A stretch of DNA of 64,000 nt from Acinetobacter kanungonis (GTDB taxonomy: Bacteria > Pseudomonadota > Gammaproteobacteria > Pseudomonadales > Moraxellaceae): positions 613,665-677,664 of the forward strand of contig NZ_JAACKC010000001.1 of assembly GCF_009939195.1 (NCBI RefSeq), in the 5' to 3' direction. Shown piece after piece: positions 47,564 to 57,372 of this stretch. Positions within the stretch are counted from its first letter, which is position 1. Each line of letters begins with the position of its first letter. The notes beneath the pieces were generated by a model. That model ran no database searches. It was not told the DNA's origin and saw only the letters and a list, made by a program, of their open reading frames with translations. The position numbers and the translations under genes were made by a program.

Positions 47564-49438
47564 ATGGCCATTCCTCAACATACGATAGATCAAATTCTCG
47601 ATCGAACTGATATTGTCGACTTGATTGGTCAACGCGTGAAACTAAAAAAAACAGGACGCACCTATTCGGGCTGCTGTCCGTTTCATCAGGAAAAATCTCC
47701 TTCGTTTCACGTCTATCGTGACAAGCAGTATTACCACTGCTTTGGTTGCCAAGCCAATGGTAATGCCATTCGTTTTCTGATGGACATCGACAATCGTAAC
47801 TTTGTCGATGTGATGAAAGACCTGTCCAGTCAAACAGGCATTGAACTCCCTAAAGACAATCAAGATTCCAAGCGTCTCTCCTATAAACGCGAAGCCAAAG
47901 TTGTTGTAGAGCCGCCGAAGACAGCCCCTGTTCAATCGCCTGCTACAACTGAACTGCCCATTGATCACGACCCTTTTGAAGAATTTCGTAATGTCGATGA
48001 TCCCTTTGCCCAGTTTGAACCGTTTCAAGAGTTCCATGAAGCTCCAGCGCAAGATGGTAATCTCTACGACCTACTGGAAAATGTGGCTCAGTTCTACGAG
48101 CGACAACTGCCACAAAGTCAAACTGCGCAACACTACTTTAGACACCGTGGTTTAGGTGCAGAAACGATACAATTCTGGCGTTTAGGCTATGCACCTGAAG
48201 ATTGGCAACATCTGGAAAAGGCCTTTCCACAAGACGTTCAGGGTTTAAAATTACTGGGTTTAATCCGGACCAGTGACAAGGGACGCGATTTTGACTTATT
48301 GCGTGATCGGGTAATTTTCCCAATTCGCGATGCCAAAGGTCGTGTGGTCGGTTTTGGTGGTCGTGCCCTAAATGATGAAATTAAACCGAAATACATCAAC
48401 TCGCCAGATTCCGAAGTCTTTCATAAAAATCAGTTACTCTATGGACTGTATGAAGGACGCAAGCAGAAAGCTCAAGACTGGCTGATGGTTGAAGGCTACA
48501 TGGATGTCATAGCATTACAACAAAATGGTATTTATGGCGCGGTTGCAACCTTAGGAACTGCGAGTAATACCGAGCATTTAAATATTCTGTTTAAACAGAA
48601 TAACCGTATTACCATTGCCTTTGATGGTGATGCTGCTGGGCAAAAAGCAGCACGACGCACTTTGGAAATTGCACTTCCGCTGTTAAATGATGGTCGTGAA
48701 CTCAAGTTTTTTGTCCTGCCGAATGATCATGATCCAGATTCCCTGATCCGACGTGAAGGCTTGGAAAATTTCCAGCGCCTCTTACAGCAAGCACCTTTGC
48801 TTTCTGACTTTGTATTTGCACATTTAACTCAAAATCAGGACATCAGCAGTCCTGAAGGTAAAAGTCTGGTGATGGCAGAACTGCGCCAACTGACTGAACT
48901 GCTCCCTCAAAAAGGCTCCTTCCGTTATCTGTTGAATCAGTCCTTTAAAGAAAAACTGGGTTTTGGAAAGCGCTGGACACCGCAACTGAGTAATGATGCA
49001 TCTTTATCTTTTAACATTCGCACCAAAGATGAAGATTTCGCCATCGCAATTTTAATGCACCACCCCTTTTTATATATTCATTTTGAAACGCTACGGGCAT
49101 TTGTGCCCAGCAATGAATTACTTTCGCATATCTTAACTATTCTGAACCGAATTTTTGATAATTTGCCTGATGATCAAGAACTGGCCACGTATTATGTACT
49201 CGGTGCTTGCAGCACTTACGGTTTAGAAATTGCCGATATTATGCGACGTACCAATATTGAAGTGCTGACCCATGCACCTGAAATGGCTGATAAACTGGCG
49301 ACTGAATATGCTTTGGCTTTGCAGGAAAAATATTTACGTCAGAAATTAAAAGATCCAAACTCATTGCTTGAATCACGTAATTTACGCCAACAACTCAATG
49401 AACTGACCAAGAAAATCGGACTGCGCTTATTATCTTAA
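47564..49438 (+). CDS. dnaG: DNA primase
   Basis: A 624-residue primase that makes RNA primers at the replication fork. The N-terminal zinc ribbon has C38, H41, C59 and C62 (CCPFHQEKSPSFHV, then YYHCFGCQ). The catalytic core has EGYMDVIALQQ and the Toprim FDGDAAGQKA. A C-terminal DnaB-binding helical domain runs from about 470. The linker after the zinc domain (about 105-175) is Pro/Glu-rich and longer than usual. ATG at 47564 gives the standard start MAIPQHTIDQIL. No close rpsU or rpoD lies in the window, unlike the E. coli operon. Confidence 0.95.
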   Translation: MAIPQHTIDQILDRTDIVDLIGQRVKLKKTGRTYSGCCPFHQEKSPSFHVYRDKQYYHCFGCQANGNAIRFLMDIDNRNFVDVMKDLSSQTGIELPKDNQDSKRLSYKREAKVVVEPPKTAPVQSPATTELPIDHDPFEEFRNVDDPFAQFEPFQEFHEAPAQDGNLYDLLENVAQFYERQLPQSQTAQHYFRHRGLGAETIQFWRLGYAPEDWQHLEKAFPQDVQGLKLLGLIRTSDKGRDFDLLRDRVIFPIRDAKGRVVGFGGRALNDEIKPKYINSPDSEVFHKNQLLYGLYEGRKQKAQDWLMVEGYMDVIALQQNGIYGAVATLGTASNTEHLNILFKQNNRITIAFDGDAAGQKAARRTLEIALPLLNDGRELKFFVLPNDHDPDSLIRREGLENFQRLLQQAPLLSDFVFAHLTQNQDISSPEGKSLVMAELRQLTELLPQKGSFRYLLNQSFKEKLGFGKRWTPQLSNDASLSFNIRTKDEDFAIAILMHHPFLYIHFETLRAFVPSNELLSHILTILNRIFDNLPDDQELATYYVLGACSTYGLEIADIMRRTNIEVLTHAPEMADKLATEYALALQEKYLRQKLKDPNSLLESRNLRQQLNELTKKIGLRLLS

Positions 49439-49454
49439 GTCATCGAAAAAACGA

Positions 49455-50738
49455 TTATTTTTTAGCTTTACGACGATGCTCAATCACATAAGCAAGGCTT
49501 TGTTGGAGCTGTTCAAAATAGGCTGGATCTTCTGCCTTGGCCGCATCGCGCAGGACAATTGAGGTTGGATGTAACAGCTTTTGAGTTAAACGATGGGCAA
49601 ATTCATGCATAATCTGCGCGGCATTTTCGCCTTTTTGTAAGCGTGCTAACGCCAATTCTAATTCTTCTTGTTGTAATTCATGTCCGTGTTCACGGTATTG
49701 ATGAATGGTTGCACCCGCTTCATTCACACGTTCATGGGTAATCAGCTCTACGGCTAACTGATTCACCATCACCTCGGCTTCAACCGCCGCTTGGCGACGT
49801 TGTGCCAGATTTTCATCAATCACAGACTGTAAATCATCGACCCCGTAAAGATAGACCCCATCCAAAGATTCTACTTTAGGCTCGATATCGCGTGGTACGG
49901 CTAAATCCACCAGTAGCATTTGCTGATAGCGACGTTTCTTTAAGGCACGTTTGACATCCTGATAAGAAATCACCTGATGTAAACTACCGGTACAACTTGA
50001 AATCACATCTGCACGGTATAAGTTTTCAGCTAACGCAGTAAAATCAATAATTTCAACATCCACTTGATGGGCAATTTCTTGTGCCAACAGTTCAGCACGT
50101 TCGCGGGTACGATTACAAATCAGGACTTTACCGACGCCCATCTCTGCCAAATGCTTCGCCACCAAGCTATTCATTTCACCAGCTGCGACGATCAACACGG
50201 TCATTTTTTCAGGTTGGCTAAAGACTTGTAAAGCCAACTGCGCAACAGCATACCCCATTGAAACGGCATGACTGCCCACCGCAGTTTCAGAACGGACACG
50301 TTTTGCCGCATAGAAGGCATATTCAAAAATTCGGTTTAAATTACCTGAAACGGTATGTGCATCTTTTGCCAAAGATAGGGCAGATTTTACTTGTCCTAAA
50401 ATTTGCGGTTCACCCAACATGAGCGAATCTAGCCCGCTGGCAACCCGCATCAAATGCGTAACGGCTTGTGCATCTTCATAACGATAAACATGATTGACCA
50501 GTTGTTTGACATCAAGATCATTTGCTTGGGCGAGCCAATTTAATACCATATCTGCATTTTCGGATATGGCATAAACTTCGGTGCGGTTACACGTCGAGAC
50601 CACCACTAAATCGTTTAATTCAGTGTTGTGACTTTGCTGGGCAAGCAATACACTCAGCTTTTCAGCATTAAATGCAATTTGCTCACGCAACTCTACTGAC
50701 GCGGTTTGATGGTTGACCCCCAATGCAAAGAAAGACAT
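49455..50738 (-). CDS. hemA: Glutamyl-tRNA reductase
   Basis: A 427-residue enzyme that reduces glutamyl-tRNA to glutamate-1-semialdehyde, the first step of C5 heme synthesis. It shows [19 protein letters not shown] at the start, catalytic Cys50 in [25 protein letters not shown] (about 105-118) and a Rossmann domain with [16 protein letters not shown]. The 3' end converges on dnaG, with 16 bases between stop codons. The start is divergent from the TPR-lolB-ispE genes. Confidence 0.95.
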   Translation of the reverse strand: MSFFALGVNHQTASVELREQIAFNAEKLSVLLAQQSHNTELNDLVVVSTCNRTEVYAISENADMVLNWLAQANDLDVKQLVNHVYRYEDAQAVTHLMRVASGLDSLMLGEPQILGQVKSALSLAKDAHTVSGNLNRIFEYAFYAAKRVRSETAVGSHAVSMGYAVAQLALQVFSQPEKMTVLIVAAGEMNSLVAKHLAEMGVGKVLICNRTRERAELLAQEIAHQVDVEIIDFTALAENLYRADVISSCTGSLHQVISYQDVKRALKKRRYQQMLLVDLAVPRDIEPKVESLDGVYLYGVDDLQSVIDENLAQRRQAAVEAEVMVNQLAVELITHERVNEAGATIHQYREHGHELQQEELELALARLQKGENAAQIMHEFAHRLTQKLLHPTSIVLRDAAKAEDPAYFEQLQQSLAYVIEHRRKAKK

Positions 50739-50838
50739 ATCAAATCATCAATTCACTAAATTTATGCTATTGTGCAACATCGGTGTCATAAAAAGCATTA
50801 CTTGGATCAAGAAAAAATTGCGTCAAACATACAGCCGT

Positions 50839-52530
50839 ATGAACGGCACGACGATAAAGCAGTATTCTACCACATTCTTACTGCTTGGTAGCATGGCTTC
50901 TGGTACTCATGTAAGAGCATCGGAGGCAGTTTATCATGCAAATTCAAATAATAATGCCATAAAACAAAGCATGATTGCCGAATTCGCTTTGGCTTATCAC
51001 GATATTCCAACTGCCTTGCATAATTACACGGTACTTGCGATTCGCAGCAACTCCACTCTGGTCAAACAGCGTGCCTTAAACATTGCCTTAGAACAAGATG
51101 ACTTAAAAGCTGCACTCGATATTGCCACGCACTGGGTGGTGCAAGAACCTGAAGATGTGCCTGCATTATTTTATTTATCGCATATTGCCTTAAAAGCACA
51201 CGAATATGAGCTGGCTGCGGAAACACTGGATAAAATTCTCAACATTGATCCAAATGCAGATTTAGAACAAATCTTGGCAGGTATTTCCCCTGAAACGCAG
51301 AGTGATCGAGAAGAGCTGCTCAAAACCTTATCGGCCAGTCAGGAAAAAGACAATCCTTCTATTTTGGTGCTGATTGCAGGTTTAGAAGCACAAAATGCGC
51401 AATATGAACAAGCATTGCTAACTGTGAACCGCGCCTTGCGTAAACGCCCCAAAGTCACGGGCTTTATCCTGATGAAAGCGAACTTACTGAATGCATTAGG
51501 CAATCAGGAAGAAACACTGAAATGGTATGACAAATCCAGTCGTCGACATCGGGACAACCTCGAAGTGCGTCTTGCAGAAGTGAAATATCTGATTAAAGTC
51601 AATCAATCCGATATCGCATTAAAAAGACTGGAAAGTATTCTAAAAAGCTGGCCGAAACAGGAAGAAGCCCTGTTTCTTGCAGGCTTAACCAGTATCGACT
51701 TAAAGCAATATGAAGATGCGGAAAAATATTTGGTCGAGTTGCGCTATTCCGCACAATATCAAAATGATGCCTATTACTATTTGGCGGTTAATGCAGAACG
51801 GAAACAGCATTTTGAAACGGCCAAAGCTTATTATCGCTTGGTAGATGGCAGCCTCTATCCTGTGTCTAGACGCAGCATGATCAATATCTACGCCCAGCAG
51901 GACAAATTACAGGATGCCTTGCGCTTTTTGACTCAAGAACGGGTTAATTATCCACAACATGCTAGTTTTTTATATCAGGCACAAGCCGATATTTTAAAGC
52001 GCATGAACAACAATAAGGCTGCACGTCGCTTATTGGATGAAGCCATTAAGAACCTGCCAGATGATCCCGACTTGATTTATGCCGAAGTGCTCTTGCTCGA
52101 TCCCTTTCAAGATCGGGTCAAGTTGGAACAACTGTTGAATCGCTTACTGGAAATTGAACCGAATAGTCCAACTTATTTGAATGCTTATGCCTATACCTTG
52201 GCACTGCAAAATCGACGTTTGGATGATGCACGGCATTATGTCGAACTAGCATTAGAATACACACCTGATCAGGCTTCGATTTTGGATACGCTGGGCTATA
52301 TCACCTATTTGCAGAACGATTTCGAGACTTCAGCGCAAGTACTGGGTAAAGCCTACACATTAAGCAATAGTGTTTCGATAGGCGTACGATATGCCAAGGC
52401 CTTATATATGCAAGGAAAAATTGCAGAATTTAGCGCGGTGTTACAACAACTCAAACAAAAACATCCAAATGACCCGCAATTGGAACAACTAAATTCGTTA
52501 CTGTTACCTGAACAAATGAAAAAGAGCTAA
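50839..52530 (+). CDS. Secreted/periplasmic tetratricopeptide repeat protein
   Basis: A 563-residue protein with a signal peptide (IKQYSTTFLLLGSMASGTHVRA) and then tetratricopeptide repeats across almost its whole length, e.g. DLKAALDIATHWVVQEPEDV, YELAAETLDKILNIDPNADL and RLDDARHYVELALEYTPDQA. It lies immediately upstream of lolB (9 bases between stop and start) and ispE, an arrangement seen in Pseudomonas and relatives. It is probably an envelope scaffold; the partner is unknown. ATG at 50839 is chosen because it starts the signal peptide; ATG at 50764 is an alternative. Confidence 0.82.
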   Translation: MNGTTIKQYSTTFLLLGSMASGTHVRASEAVYHANSNNNAIKQSMIAEFALAYHDIPTALHNYTVLAIRSNSTLVKQRALNIALEQDDLKAALDIATHWVVQEPEDVPALFYLSHIALKAHEYELAAETLDKILNIDPNADLEQILAGISPETQSDREELLKTLSASQEKDNPSILVLIAGLEAQNAQYEQALLTVNRALRKRPKVTGFILMKANLLNALGNQEETLKWYDKSSRRHRDNLEVRLAEVKYLIKVNQSDIALKRLESILKSWPKQEEALFLAGLTSIDLKQYEDAEKYLVELRYSAQYQNDAYYYLAVNAERKQHFETAKAYYRLVDGSLYPVSRRSMINIYAQQDKLQDALRFLTQERVNYPQHASFLYQAQADILKRMNNNKAARRLLDEAIKNLPDDPDLIYAEVLLLDPFQDRVKLEQLLNRLLEIEPNSPTYLNAYAYTLALQNRRLDDARHYVELALEYTPDQASILDTLGYITYLQNDFETSAQVLGKAYTLSNSVSIGVRYAKALYMQGKIAEFSAVLQQLKQKHPNDPQLEQLNSLLLPEQMKKS

Positions 52531-52539
52531 TTGATTTTG

Positions 52540-53121
52540 ATGCGTGTATTTTCCAAAGTCGGTCTGACCGTATTGACCAGCAGTGTTTTATTCCTTACGG
52601 GTTGTCAGCAATTTACCAAACCGCAAATTCCTGCGGAAAGTCCAAATGCTGCCGAACAGAATAATTTTAATTTGCAAGGCAAAATAGGTGTACGCACGCC
52701 ACAACAGTCTGGGAGCGCCTTTTTTACTTGGCAGCAACAACAGCAAGAATTTGATATTGAGCTGAGTGGCATTCTGGGCGTAGGTAAAACCCAAATTACA
52801 GGCAAACCAGGCGCTGTGAGCTTGAACAGTGCCAAAACAGGGCTGATTCAAGCGGCAACACCTGAAGAACTACTGGAACAGGCAACAGGCTGGCAAGCAC
52901 CGATTACCCATTTAGTGGATTGGGTGCAGGCGCGACCAGCTACCTTACAGGCACAAATCAACAAAGATGCCAGCAATCGTCCTCAACAAATCATTGAAGA
53001 TGGCTGGCAAGTCGATCTCAGTTATAACGATACAGCTCAACTGCCGAATAAATTAGTTCTTAAACAAGAACTTGAATCTGGCAAAGAAAATCGTATTACA
53101 ATGCTCATTCAAAACCGTTAA
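52540..53121 (+). CDS. lolB: LolB, outer membrane lipoprotein insertion factor
   Basis: A 193-residue lipoprotein with lipobox FLTGC (Cys22). After the anchor comes the LolB fold (FNLQGKIGVRTPQQSGSAFFTWQQQ, then DIELSGILGVGKTQITG). It accepts lipoproteins from LolA and inserts them in the outer membrane. ATG at 52540 is used rather than the TTG at 52531. It is followed after 12 bases by ispE, the usual order lolB-ispE-tRNA-prs. Confidence 0.92.
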   Translation: MRVFSKVGLTVLTSSVLFLTGCQQFTKPQIPAESPNAAEQNNFNLQGKIGVRTPQQSGSAFFTWQQQQQEFDIELSGILGVGKTQITGKPGAVSLNSAKTGLIQAATPEELLEQATGWQAPITHLVDWVQARPATLQAQINKDASNRPQQIIEDGWQVDLSYNDTAQLPNKLVLKQELESGKENRITMLIQNR

Positions 53122-53133
53122 TTCTGGCTGGCT

Positions 53134-53964
53134 ATGATTCGCGTACCCTCTCCTGCAAAACTGAACTTGTTTTTACACATCACGGGACGTCGTGAAAATG
53201 GGTATCACGAGCTACAAAGTATTTTTCAGTTGATTGATTTATATGATTGGCTGGAATTTGAGCCCCTGCAGGAAGACCACATTCAGATTGATGGCTTAAA
53301 TAACGTCGATCTTGAGCAAAATTTAATTTACAAAGCCACACAGATGCTGAAACCCTTTGCCCAGCATTTCACTGGCTTAAAGATTAAAATCGAGAAAAAC
53401 ATTCCCATGGGGGCTGGCTTGGGCGGCGGATCCTCGAATGCCGCGACGACCCTAATAGTGGTCAATCAACTTTGGCAATGTGGGTTAAGCATTGAACAAC
53501 TGGCAGAACTGGGTGTGAAACTCGGTGCCGATGTACCTATTTTTGTCCATGGTCAAAATGCATGGGCAGAAGGCATTGGTGAACACTTAACATTCATAGA
53601 CTTAGATCAAAAACAATACATTGTGCTTAAACCTGACTGTTTTATCAGCACTCAACTACTTTTTTCACAAAAAACATTGACAAGAAACACGAAGCCATCT
53701 AAATTCTGCGCCTATCAGATAAAGCCATCTGACTTTGGAAATAACTTTGAGCCTCTGGCAAGAAACTTATATCCTGAAGTCGATGAAGCGATGCAATATT
53801 TAGATCAGTTCGGTGTTGCAAAACTTACAGGTACAGGTGCTTGTGTTTTTACTGAAGTAACTGCTGAAATGCACGTTGATGAAATTCTTAAGCATTCGCC
53901 TTGTAAAGCTTACTTGGTCAATAGTTTAAATGAATCTCCATTGCGTCATTTTAAAGTTCAATAG
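53134..53964 (+). CDS. ispE: 4-diphosphocytidyl-2-C-methyl-D-erythritol kinase
   Basis: A 276-residue GHMP kinase of the MEP isoprenoid pathway. It starts IRVPSPAKLNLFLHITGRR (Lys of the substrate site) and has the glycine-rich ATP loop PMGAGLGGGSSNAATTL (about 91-107), with a C-terminal TGTGACVF. Its stop codon TAG (53962-53964) overlaps the first two bases of the following tRNA-Gln gene. Confidence 0.95.
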   Translation: MIRVPSPAKLNLFLHITGRRENGYHELQSIFQLIDLYDWLEFEPLQEDHIQIDGLNNVDLEQNLIYKATQMLKPFAQHFTGLKIKIEKNIPMGAGLGGGSSNAATTLIVVNQLWQCGLSIEQLAELGVKLGADVPIFVHGQNAWAEGIGEHLTFIDLDQKQYIVLKPDCFISTQLLFSQKTLTRNTKPSKFCAYQIKPSDFGNNFEPLARNLYPEVDEAMQYLDQFGVAKLTGTGACVFTEVTAEMHVDEILKHSPCKAYLVNSLNESPLRHFKVQ

Positions 53965-54037
53965 GGGCGTCGCCAAGTGGTAAGGCAGCGGGTTTTGATC
54001 TCGCCATCCGTTGGTTCGAATCCAGCCGCCCCTGCCA
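53963..54037 (+). tRNA. tRNA-Gln (TTG), copy 1
   Basis: 75 bases, acceptor stem AGGGGCG/CGCCCCT, anticodon loop TTTTGAT (anticodon TTG), encoded GCCA end. Its first two bases lie inside the ispE stop codon, so it must be cut out of the ispE transcript unless a promoter lies within ispE. Confidence 0.95.
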
Positions 54038-54061
54038 ATTTCACCTGTAGATGTATGTATT

Positions 54062-54136
54062 AGGGGCGTCGCCAAGTGGTAAGGCAGCGGGTTTTGATCT
54101 CGCCATCCGTTGGTTCGAATCCAGCCGCCCCTGCCA
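54062..54136 (+). tRNA. tRNA-Gln (TTG), copy 2
   Basis: 75 bases, identical to copy 1, 24 bases further on. Anticodon TTG, CCA encoded. Confidence 0.95.
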
Positions 54137-54154
54137 TATACACACATCAAATTT

Positions 54155-54229
54155 AGGGGCGTCGCCAAGTGGTAAGGCAGCGGGTTTTGATCTCGCCATC
54201 CGTTGGTTCGAATCCAGCCGCCCCTGCCA
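54155..54229 (+). tRNA. tRNA-Gln (TTG), copy 3
   Basis: 75 bases, identical to copy 1. The spacer from copy 2 is 18 bases. Confidence 0.95.
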
Positions 54230-54322
54230 ATTTCAAGTTTTAAAAGACAGAATAGCGTTTTTGATCTTCTTGTCATTTCACCTTGACATGAATATGCAAA
54301 AATATTAAAATTCTGCCGCATT

Positions 54323-54397
54323 AGGGGCGTCGCCAAGTGGTAAGGCAGCGGGTTTTGATCTCGCCATCCGTTGGTTCGAATCCAGCCGCCCCTGCCA
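54323..54397 (+). tRNA. tRNA-Gln (TTG), copy 4
   Basis: 75 bases, identical to copy 1. The spacer from copy 3 is 93 bases. It is followed 36 bases later by the prs start codon. Confidence 0.95.
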
Positions 54398-54433
54398 TCT
54401 ATTTTCAAACATACCAACCGCCAAGGGTGCTTC

Positions 54434-55387
54434 ATGCCCAATCTTGTCGTTTTTAGTGGAACTGCTCATCCACAATTCGCTCAAAAAGTCGTAAGCCATT
54501 TGCACATTCCTTTAGGTGCAGCATCAGTTTCTACCTTCTCTGATGGTGAGATTGCTGTTGAAATCACTGAAAATGTTCGTGGTAAAGACGTATTTATCGT
54601 ACAACCTACTTGCGCCCCTACTAATGATAACCTGATGGAAATCTTAGTAATGGCTGACGCATTACGTCGTGCAAGTGCTGGTCGTATTACTGCTGTCATT
54701 CCTTACTTCGGTTATGCGCGTCAAGACCGTCGTCCTCGTTCATCACGTGTTCCAATCACCGCAAAAGTTGTTGCAGATATGCTGACGACTGTTGGTATTG
54801 ACCGTGTTGTAATGATTGACCTACACGCAGACCAAATCCAAGGTTTCTTCGATATCCCTGTAGACAACATCTACGGTACACCTGCATTGCTTGCTGACTT
54901 ACGTCAACAGTCTCATGACAACCTAATGGTTGTTTCTCCAGACGTTGGTGGTGTAGTTCGTGCTCGAGCTGTTGCAAAACAAATGGGTGATATTGATCTT
55001 GCGATCATCGATAAACGTCGTCAAAAAGCGAATGAATCACAAGTGATGCATTTGATTGGTGATGTGAAGGGTCGTGACTGTGTCATTGTTGATGATATGG
55101 TCGATACAGCAGGTACGTTATGTAAAGCTGCTGATGCACTAAAAACATTTGGTGCACGCAAAGTGGTTGCCTATGCAACTCACCCTGTTCTTTCAGGCAA
55201 AGCCATTGAGAATTTGAAAAACTCTGTCATCGACGAACTCGTTGTAACAGATACAATTCCATTGTCTGAAGAAGCACAAGCACTTGGTAAGATTCGCCAA
55301 GTTTCGGTTGCCGGCATGGTTGCTGAAACAATTCGTCGTATTAACAACGAAGAATCTATTAGCGCAATGTTTGATTCTTATCTATAA
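54434..55387 (+). CDS. prs: Ribose-phosphate pyrophosphokinase
   Basis: A 317-residue enzyme that makes PRPP for nucleotide, His, Trp and NAD synthesis. It shows [15 protein letters not shown] near the start, [17 protein letters not shown] (about 132-148) and the PRPP-binding [13 protein letters not shown] (about 218-230). ATG at 54434 is chosen, with AAGGG 7 bases upstream; an upstream start would run into the tRNA. Probably cotranscribed with the tRNA-Gln genes. Confidence 0.97.
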   Translation: MPNLVVFSGTAHPQFAQKVVSHLHIPLGAASVSTFSDGEIAVEITENVRGKDVFIVQPTCAPTNDNLMEILVMADALRRASAGRITAVIPYFGYARQDRRPRSSRVPITAKVVADMLTTVGIDRVVMIDLHADQIQGFFDIPVDNIYGTPALLADLRQQSHDNLMVVSPDVGGVVRARAVAKQMGDIDLAIIDKRRQKANESQVMHLIGDVKGRDCVIVDDMVDTAGTLCKAADALKTFGARKVVAYATHPVLSGKAIENLKNSVIDELVVTDTIPLSEEAQALGKIRQVSVAGMVAETIRRINNEESISAMFDSYL

Positions 55388-55403
55388 TATAGCGCTGAAT
55401 TTT

Positions 55404-55430
55404 AAAAGCCCTGCCCAGTGCAGGGCTTTG
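55404..55430 (+). terminator. Hairpin after prs, possible weak terminator
   Basis: AAAGCCCTGC (55405-55414), loop CCAGT, GCAGGGCTTT (55420-55429). The stem is strong but the T tract is short, so some read-through into rplY is likely. Confidence 0.6.
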
Positions 55431-55487
55431 TCTCACTAGGTCGGTCGCAGATCTAGTTTAATTAAACTTAAATTAAGGATGTCTATC

Positions 55488-55784
55488 ATGGCAAACTTCG
55501 TATTAAACGCACAAGCACGTGAAGCAGCTAACCAAGGGAAAGGTGCGAGCCGCCGCCTTCGTCACGCTGCACAAGTTCCAGCAATCATCTACGGTGGCAA
55601 CGCTGAACCTGTAGCTGTTACTTTAGAACTTCGTGAGCTTGTTAAAGCTTTAGAAAACAACGCTTTCTTTGAAGAAGTTGTTGAAATCAAAGTTGGCGAC
55701 AAAGTTGAAAGCGTTAAAATCCAAGCGTTACAACGTCACCCAGCTAAAAACACTCCAATGCACGCTGACTTCAAACGCGCATAA
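55488..55784 (+). CDS. rplY: 50S ribosomal protein L25 (short form)
   Basis: A 98-residue 5S rRNA-binding protein. It starts [20 protein letters not shown] with the basic [10 protein letters not shown] and PAIIYGG of L25, and ends [21 protein letters not shown]. It lacks the C-terminal CTC extension found in many bacteria. ATG at 55488 is chosen with AAGGA 9 bases upstream; the ATG at 55479 would overlap that site. It lies between prs and pth, a common arrangement. Confidence 0.95.
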   Translation: MANFVLNAQAREAANQGKGASRRLRHAAQVPAIIYGGNAEPVAVTLELRELVKALENNAFFEEVVEIKVGDKVESVKIQALQRHPAKNTPMHADFKRA

Positions 55785-55804
55785 GTGTTTAATGGTGTAA
55801 ATTA

Positions 55805-56386
55805 GTGGCTAATATTTCGCTAATTGTTGGTTTGGGCAATCCTGGAAAGGAATATGCCCAAACCCGCCATAATGCAGGCTTCTGGTTTGTAGAACGCATT
55901 GCAGACAAATATGGCATTACATTAAAAAACGACCCTAAATTTCACGGAATCAGCGGTCGTGGTAATATCGAAGGTCAAGACGTCCGTCTGCTTTTACCAA
56001 CAACCTTTATGAACCTTTCAGGCAAAAGTGTTGTTCCCTTCTGCAAATTTTATCAAGTCGCACCTGAAGCAATGTTAATTGCCCATGATGAGCTTGATAT
56101 GAACCCTGGTGTGATTCGCCTGAAAACTGGCGGCGGTCATGGTGGTCATAATGGACTACGTGACATTGTTCCACATCTTGGTCCAAATTTTCATCGTCTG
56201 CGTATTGGTATTGGTCATCCTGGTTCAAAAGAACGTGTCTCTGGGCATGTGCTTAGCAAAGCGCCAAGCAGTGAACAAGGTTTAATGGATGATGCAATTG
56301 ACCATGCACTCTCACGACTCAAGTTACTCGTGAATGGTGATATCCAGCAAGCAATGAATCAAATCAATGCTTATAAACCCAACTGA
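55805..56386 (+). CDS. pth: Peptidyl-tRNA hydrolase
   Basis: A 193-residue enzyme that frees tRNA from dropped-off peptidyl-tRNA. It shows LIVGLGNPGKEYAQTRHNAG (His20-type catalytic residue), TFMNLSGKSV and HDELDMNPGVIRLKTGGGHGGHNGLRDI. The start is GTG at 55805; the next in-frame Met is too far in. It lies 20 bases after rplY, probably the same transcript. Confidence 0.95.
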   Translation: MANISLIVGLGNPGKEYAQTRHNAGFWFVERIADKYGITLKNDPKFHGISGRGNIEGQDVRLLLPTTFMNLSGKSVVPFCKFYQVAPEAMLIAHDELDMNPGVIRLKTGGGHGGHNGLRDIVPHLGPNFHRLRIGIGHPGSKERVSGHVLSKAPSSEQGLMDDAIDHALSRLKLLVNGDIQQAMNQINAYKPN

Positions 56387-56530
56387 ATTTATTTGAATTG
56401 TTGAACAATCCTTCTTGCCATGTTGCTCATTTCAGAGCAAAATGCGTTTTTTGCCGATTACTGGTTTTGTAAGAAGCGATTGATTTAACCATAAGATAAC
56501 GGTCTTAGGTCCACTCAGGAGACGCTCGCC

Positions 56531-56911
56531 ATGCTATCTCGTTTATTAAAATGCAAAATTCACCGCGCTGTAGTTACACATGCAGAACTTCACTACGAAG
56601 GTTCTTGTGCAATTGATGGTGTGTTAATGGATTTAGCTGGCATTCGTGAATACGAAGAAATCCATGTTTGGAACGTTACCAACGGTAAACGTTTCGCAAC
56701 TTATGCGATTCGCGGTGAAGACAACTCTGGCATTATCTCTGTCAACGGCGGTGCTGCTCATCAAGCTGATGTTGGTGATCTTGTCATCATTGCAACATTC
56801 GGTGCGTTCACTGAAGCTGAAGCAAATGCGCACAAACCACGTTTAGTCTACGCGAACCCAGACAATACAGTAAATCACACTGCAAACTGTATTCCTGTGC
56901 AAGTGGCTTAA
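56531..56911 (+). CDS. panD: Aspartate 1-decarboxylase proenzyme
   Basis: A 126-residue pyruvoyl enzyme that makes beta-alanine for pantothenate. It shows [18 protein letters not shown] and the self-cleavage site Gly24-Ser25 in [16 protein letters not shown] lies just upstream of the ATG. Single gene with a terminator. Confidence 0.96.
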   Translation: MLSRLLKCKIHRAVVTHAELHYEGSCAIDGVLMDLAGIREYEEIHVWNVTNGKRFATYAIRGEDNSGIISVNGGAAHQADVGDLVIIATFGAFTEAEANAHKPRLVYANPDNTVNHTANCIPVQVA

Positions 56912-56918
56912 GATGCAG

Positions 56919-56948
56919 AAAAAGCTCGCAAATTGCGAGCTTTTTTAT
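56919..56948 (+). terminator. Terminator of panD
   Basis: GCTCGCA, loop AAT, TGCGAGC, then T6, with A4 upstream. Confidence 0.87.
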
Positions 56949-57068
56949 TTCCGAAAAATAACCAAGTTCTCCATCCTATAATTCTCCCCTCTTCCTCCAA
57001 TTCATTGTCTTAGCAATTTAATTGCAAACCTTGTCAGAAATAATCATGACGCTTAAGTTACATGAAAA

Positions 57069-57097
57069 ATCACATTTTCTGCAAATTAGCCTATAAT
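57069..57097 (+). promoter_or_regulatory. Candidate promoter of the FMN riboswitch-ribB unit
   Basis: A perfect TATAAT lies at 57092-57097, about 11 bases before the riboswitch. The -35 is weak. The match is by eye. Confidence 0.5.
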
Positions 57098-57107
57098 GAG
57101 CCTACAT

Positions 57108-57258
57108 CGCTTCAGGGCGGGGTGCAATTCCCCACCGGTGGTAATTTCAGTCGGATCATGATTTCTGCTGATTCAGCCCACGAGCGTGTAGTCTCAACCC
57201 TACATGCAGATTTGGTTCAAAGCCAAAGCCGACGGTATAGTCCGGATGAAAGAAGACG
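57108..57258 (+). promoter_or_regulatory. FMN riboswitch (RFN element)
   Basis: The conserved RFN core is present: CTTCAGGGCGGGGTGCAATT at the start, CCCCACCGGTGG, then CAGCCCACGAGCG, AGCCAAAGCCGACGG and TAGTCCGGATGAAAGAAG at the end. It lies about 115 bases upstream of ribB. FMN binding lowers ribB expression in known cases. The expression platform between 57259 and 57372 has no obvious terminator, so control at ribosome access is possible. Confidence 0.95.
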
Positions 57259-57372
57259 ACGTCATCAACACCCTTCTTATTGCCTAAAGCACAGTAAGAT
57301 GGTTTTGCTACGAGCCTATTTTCACATGTCCTGAAATGTTCAATCGTATTTTCAAGTTACGCGAGCGTTTCA

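Noticed and set aside
54051..54308. Open frame with repeated peptide blocks in the tRNA-Gln array
   Set aside because: The repeats are the identical tRNA genes read as protein; not a coding repeat protein.
53963..54397. CRISPR-like array of identical 75-base repeats
   Set aside because: Repeats fold as tRNA-Gln with anticodon TTG and encoded CCA; spacers are irregular (24, 18 and 93 bases).
57062..57334. 90-codon frame upstream of ribB
   Set aside because: It covers the FMN riboswitch, which accounts for the conservation.
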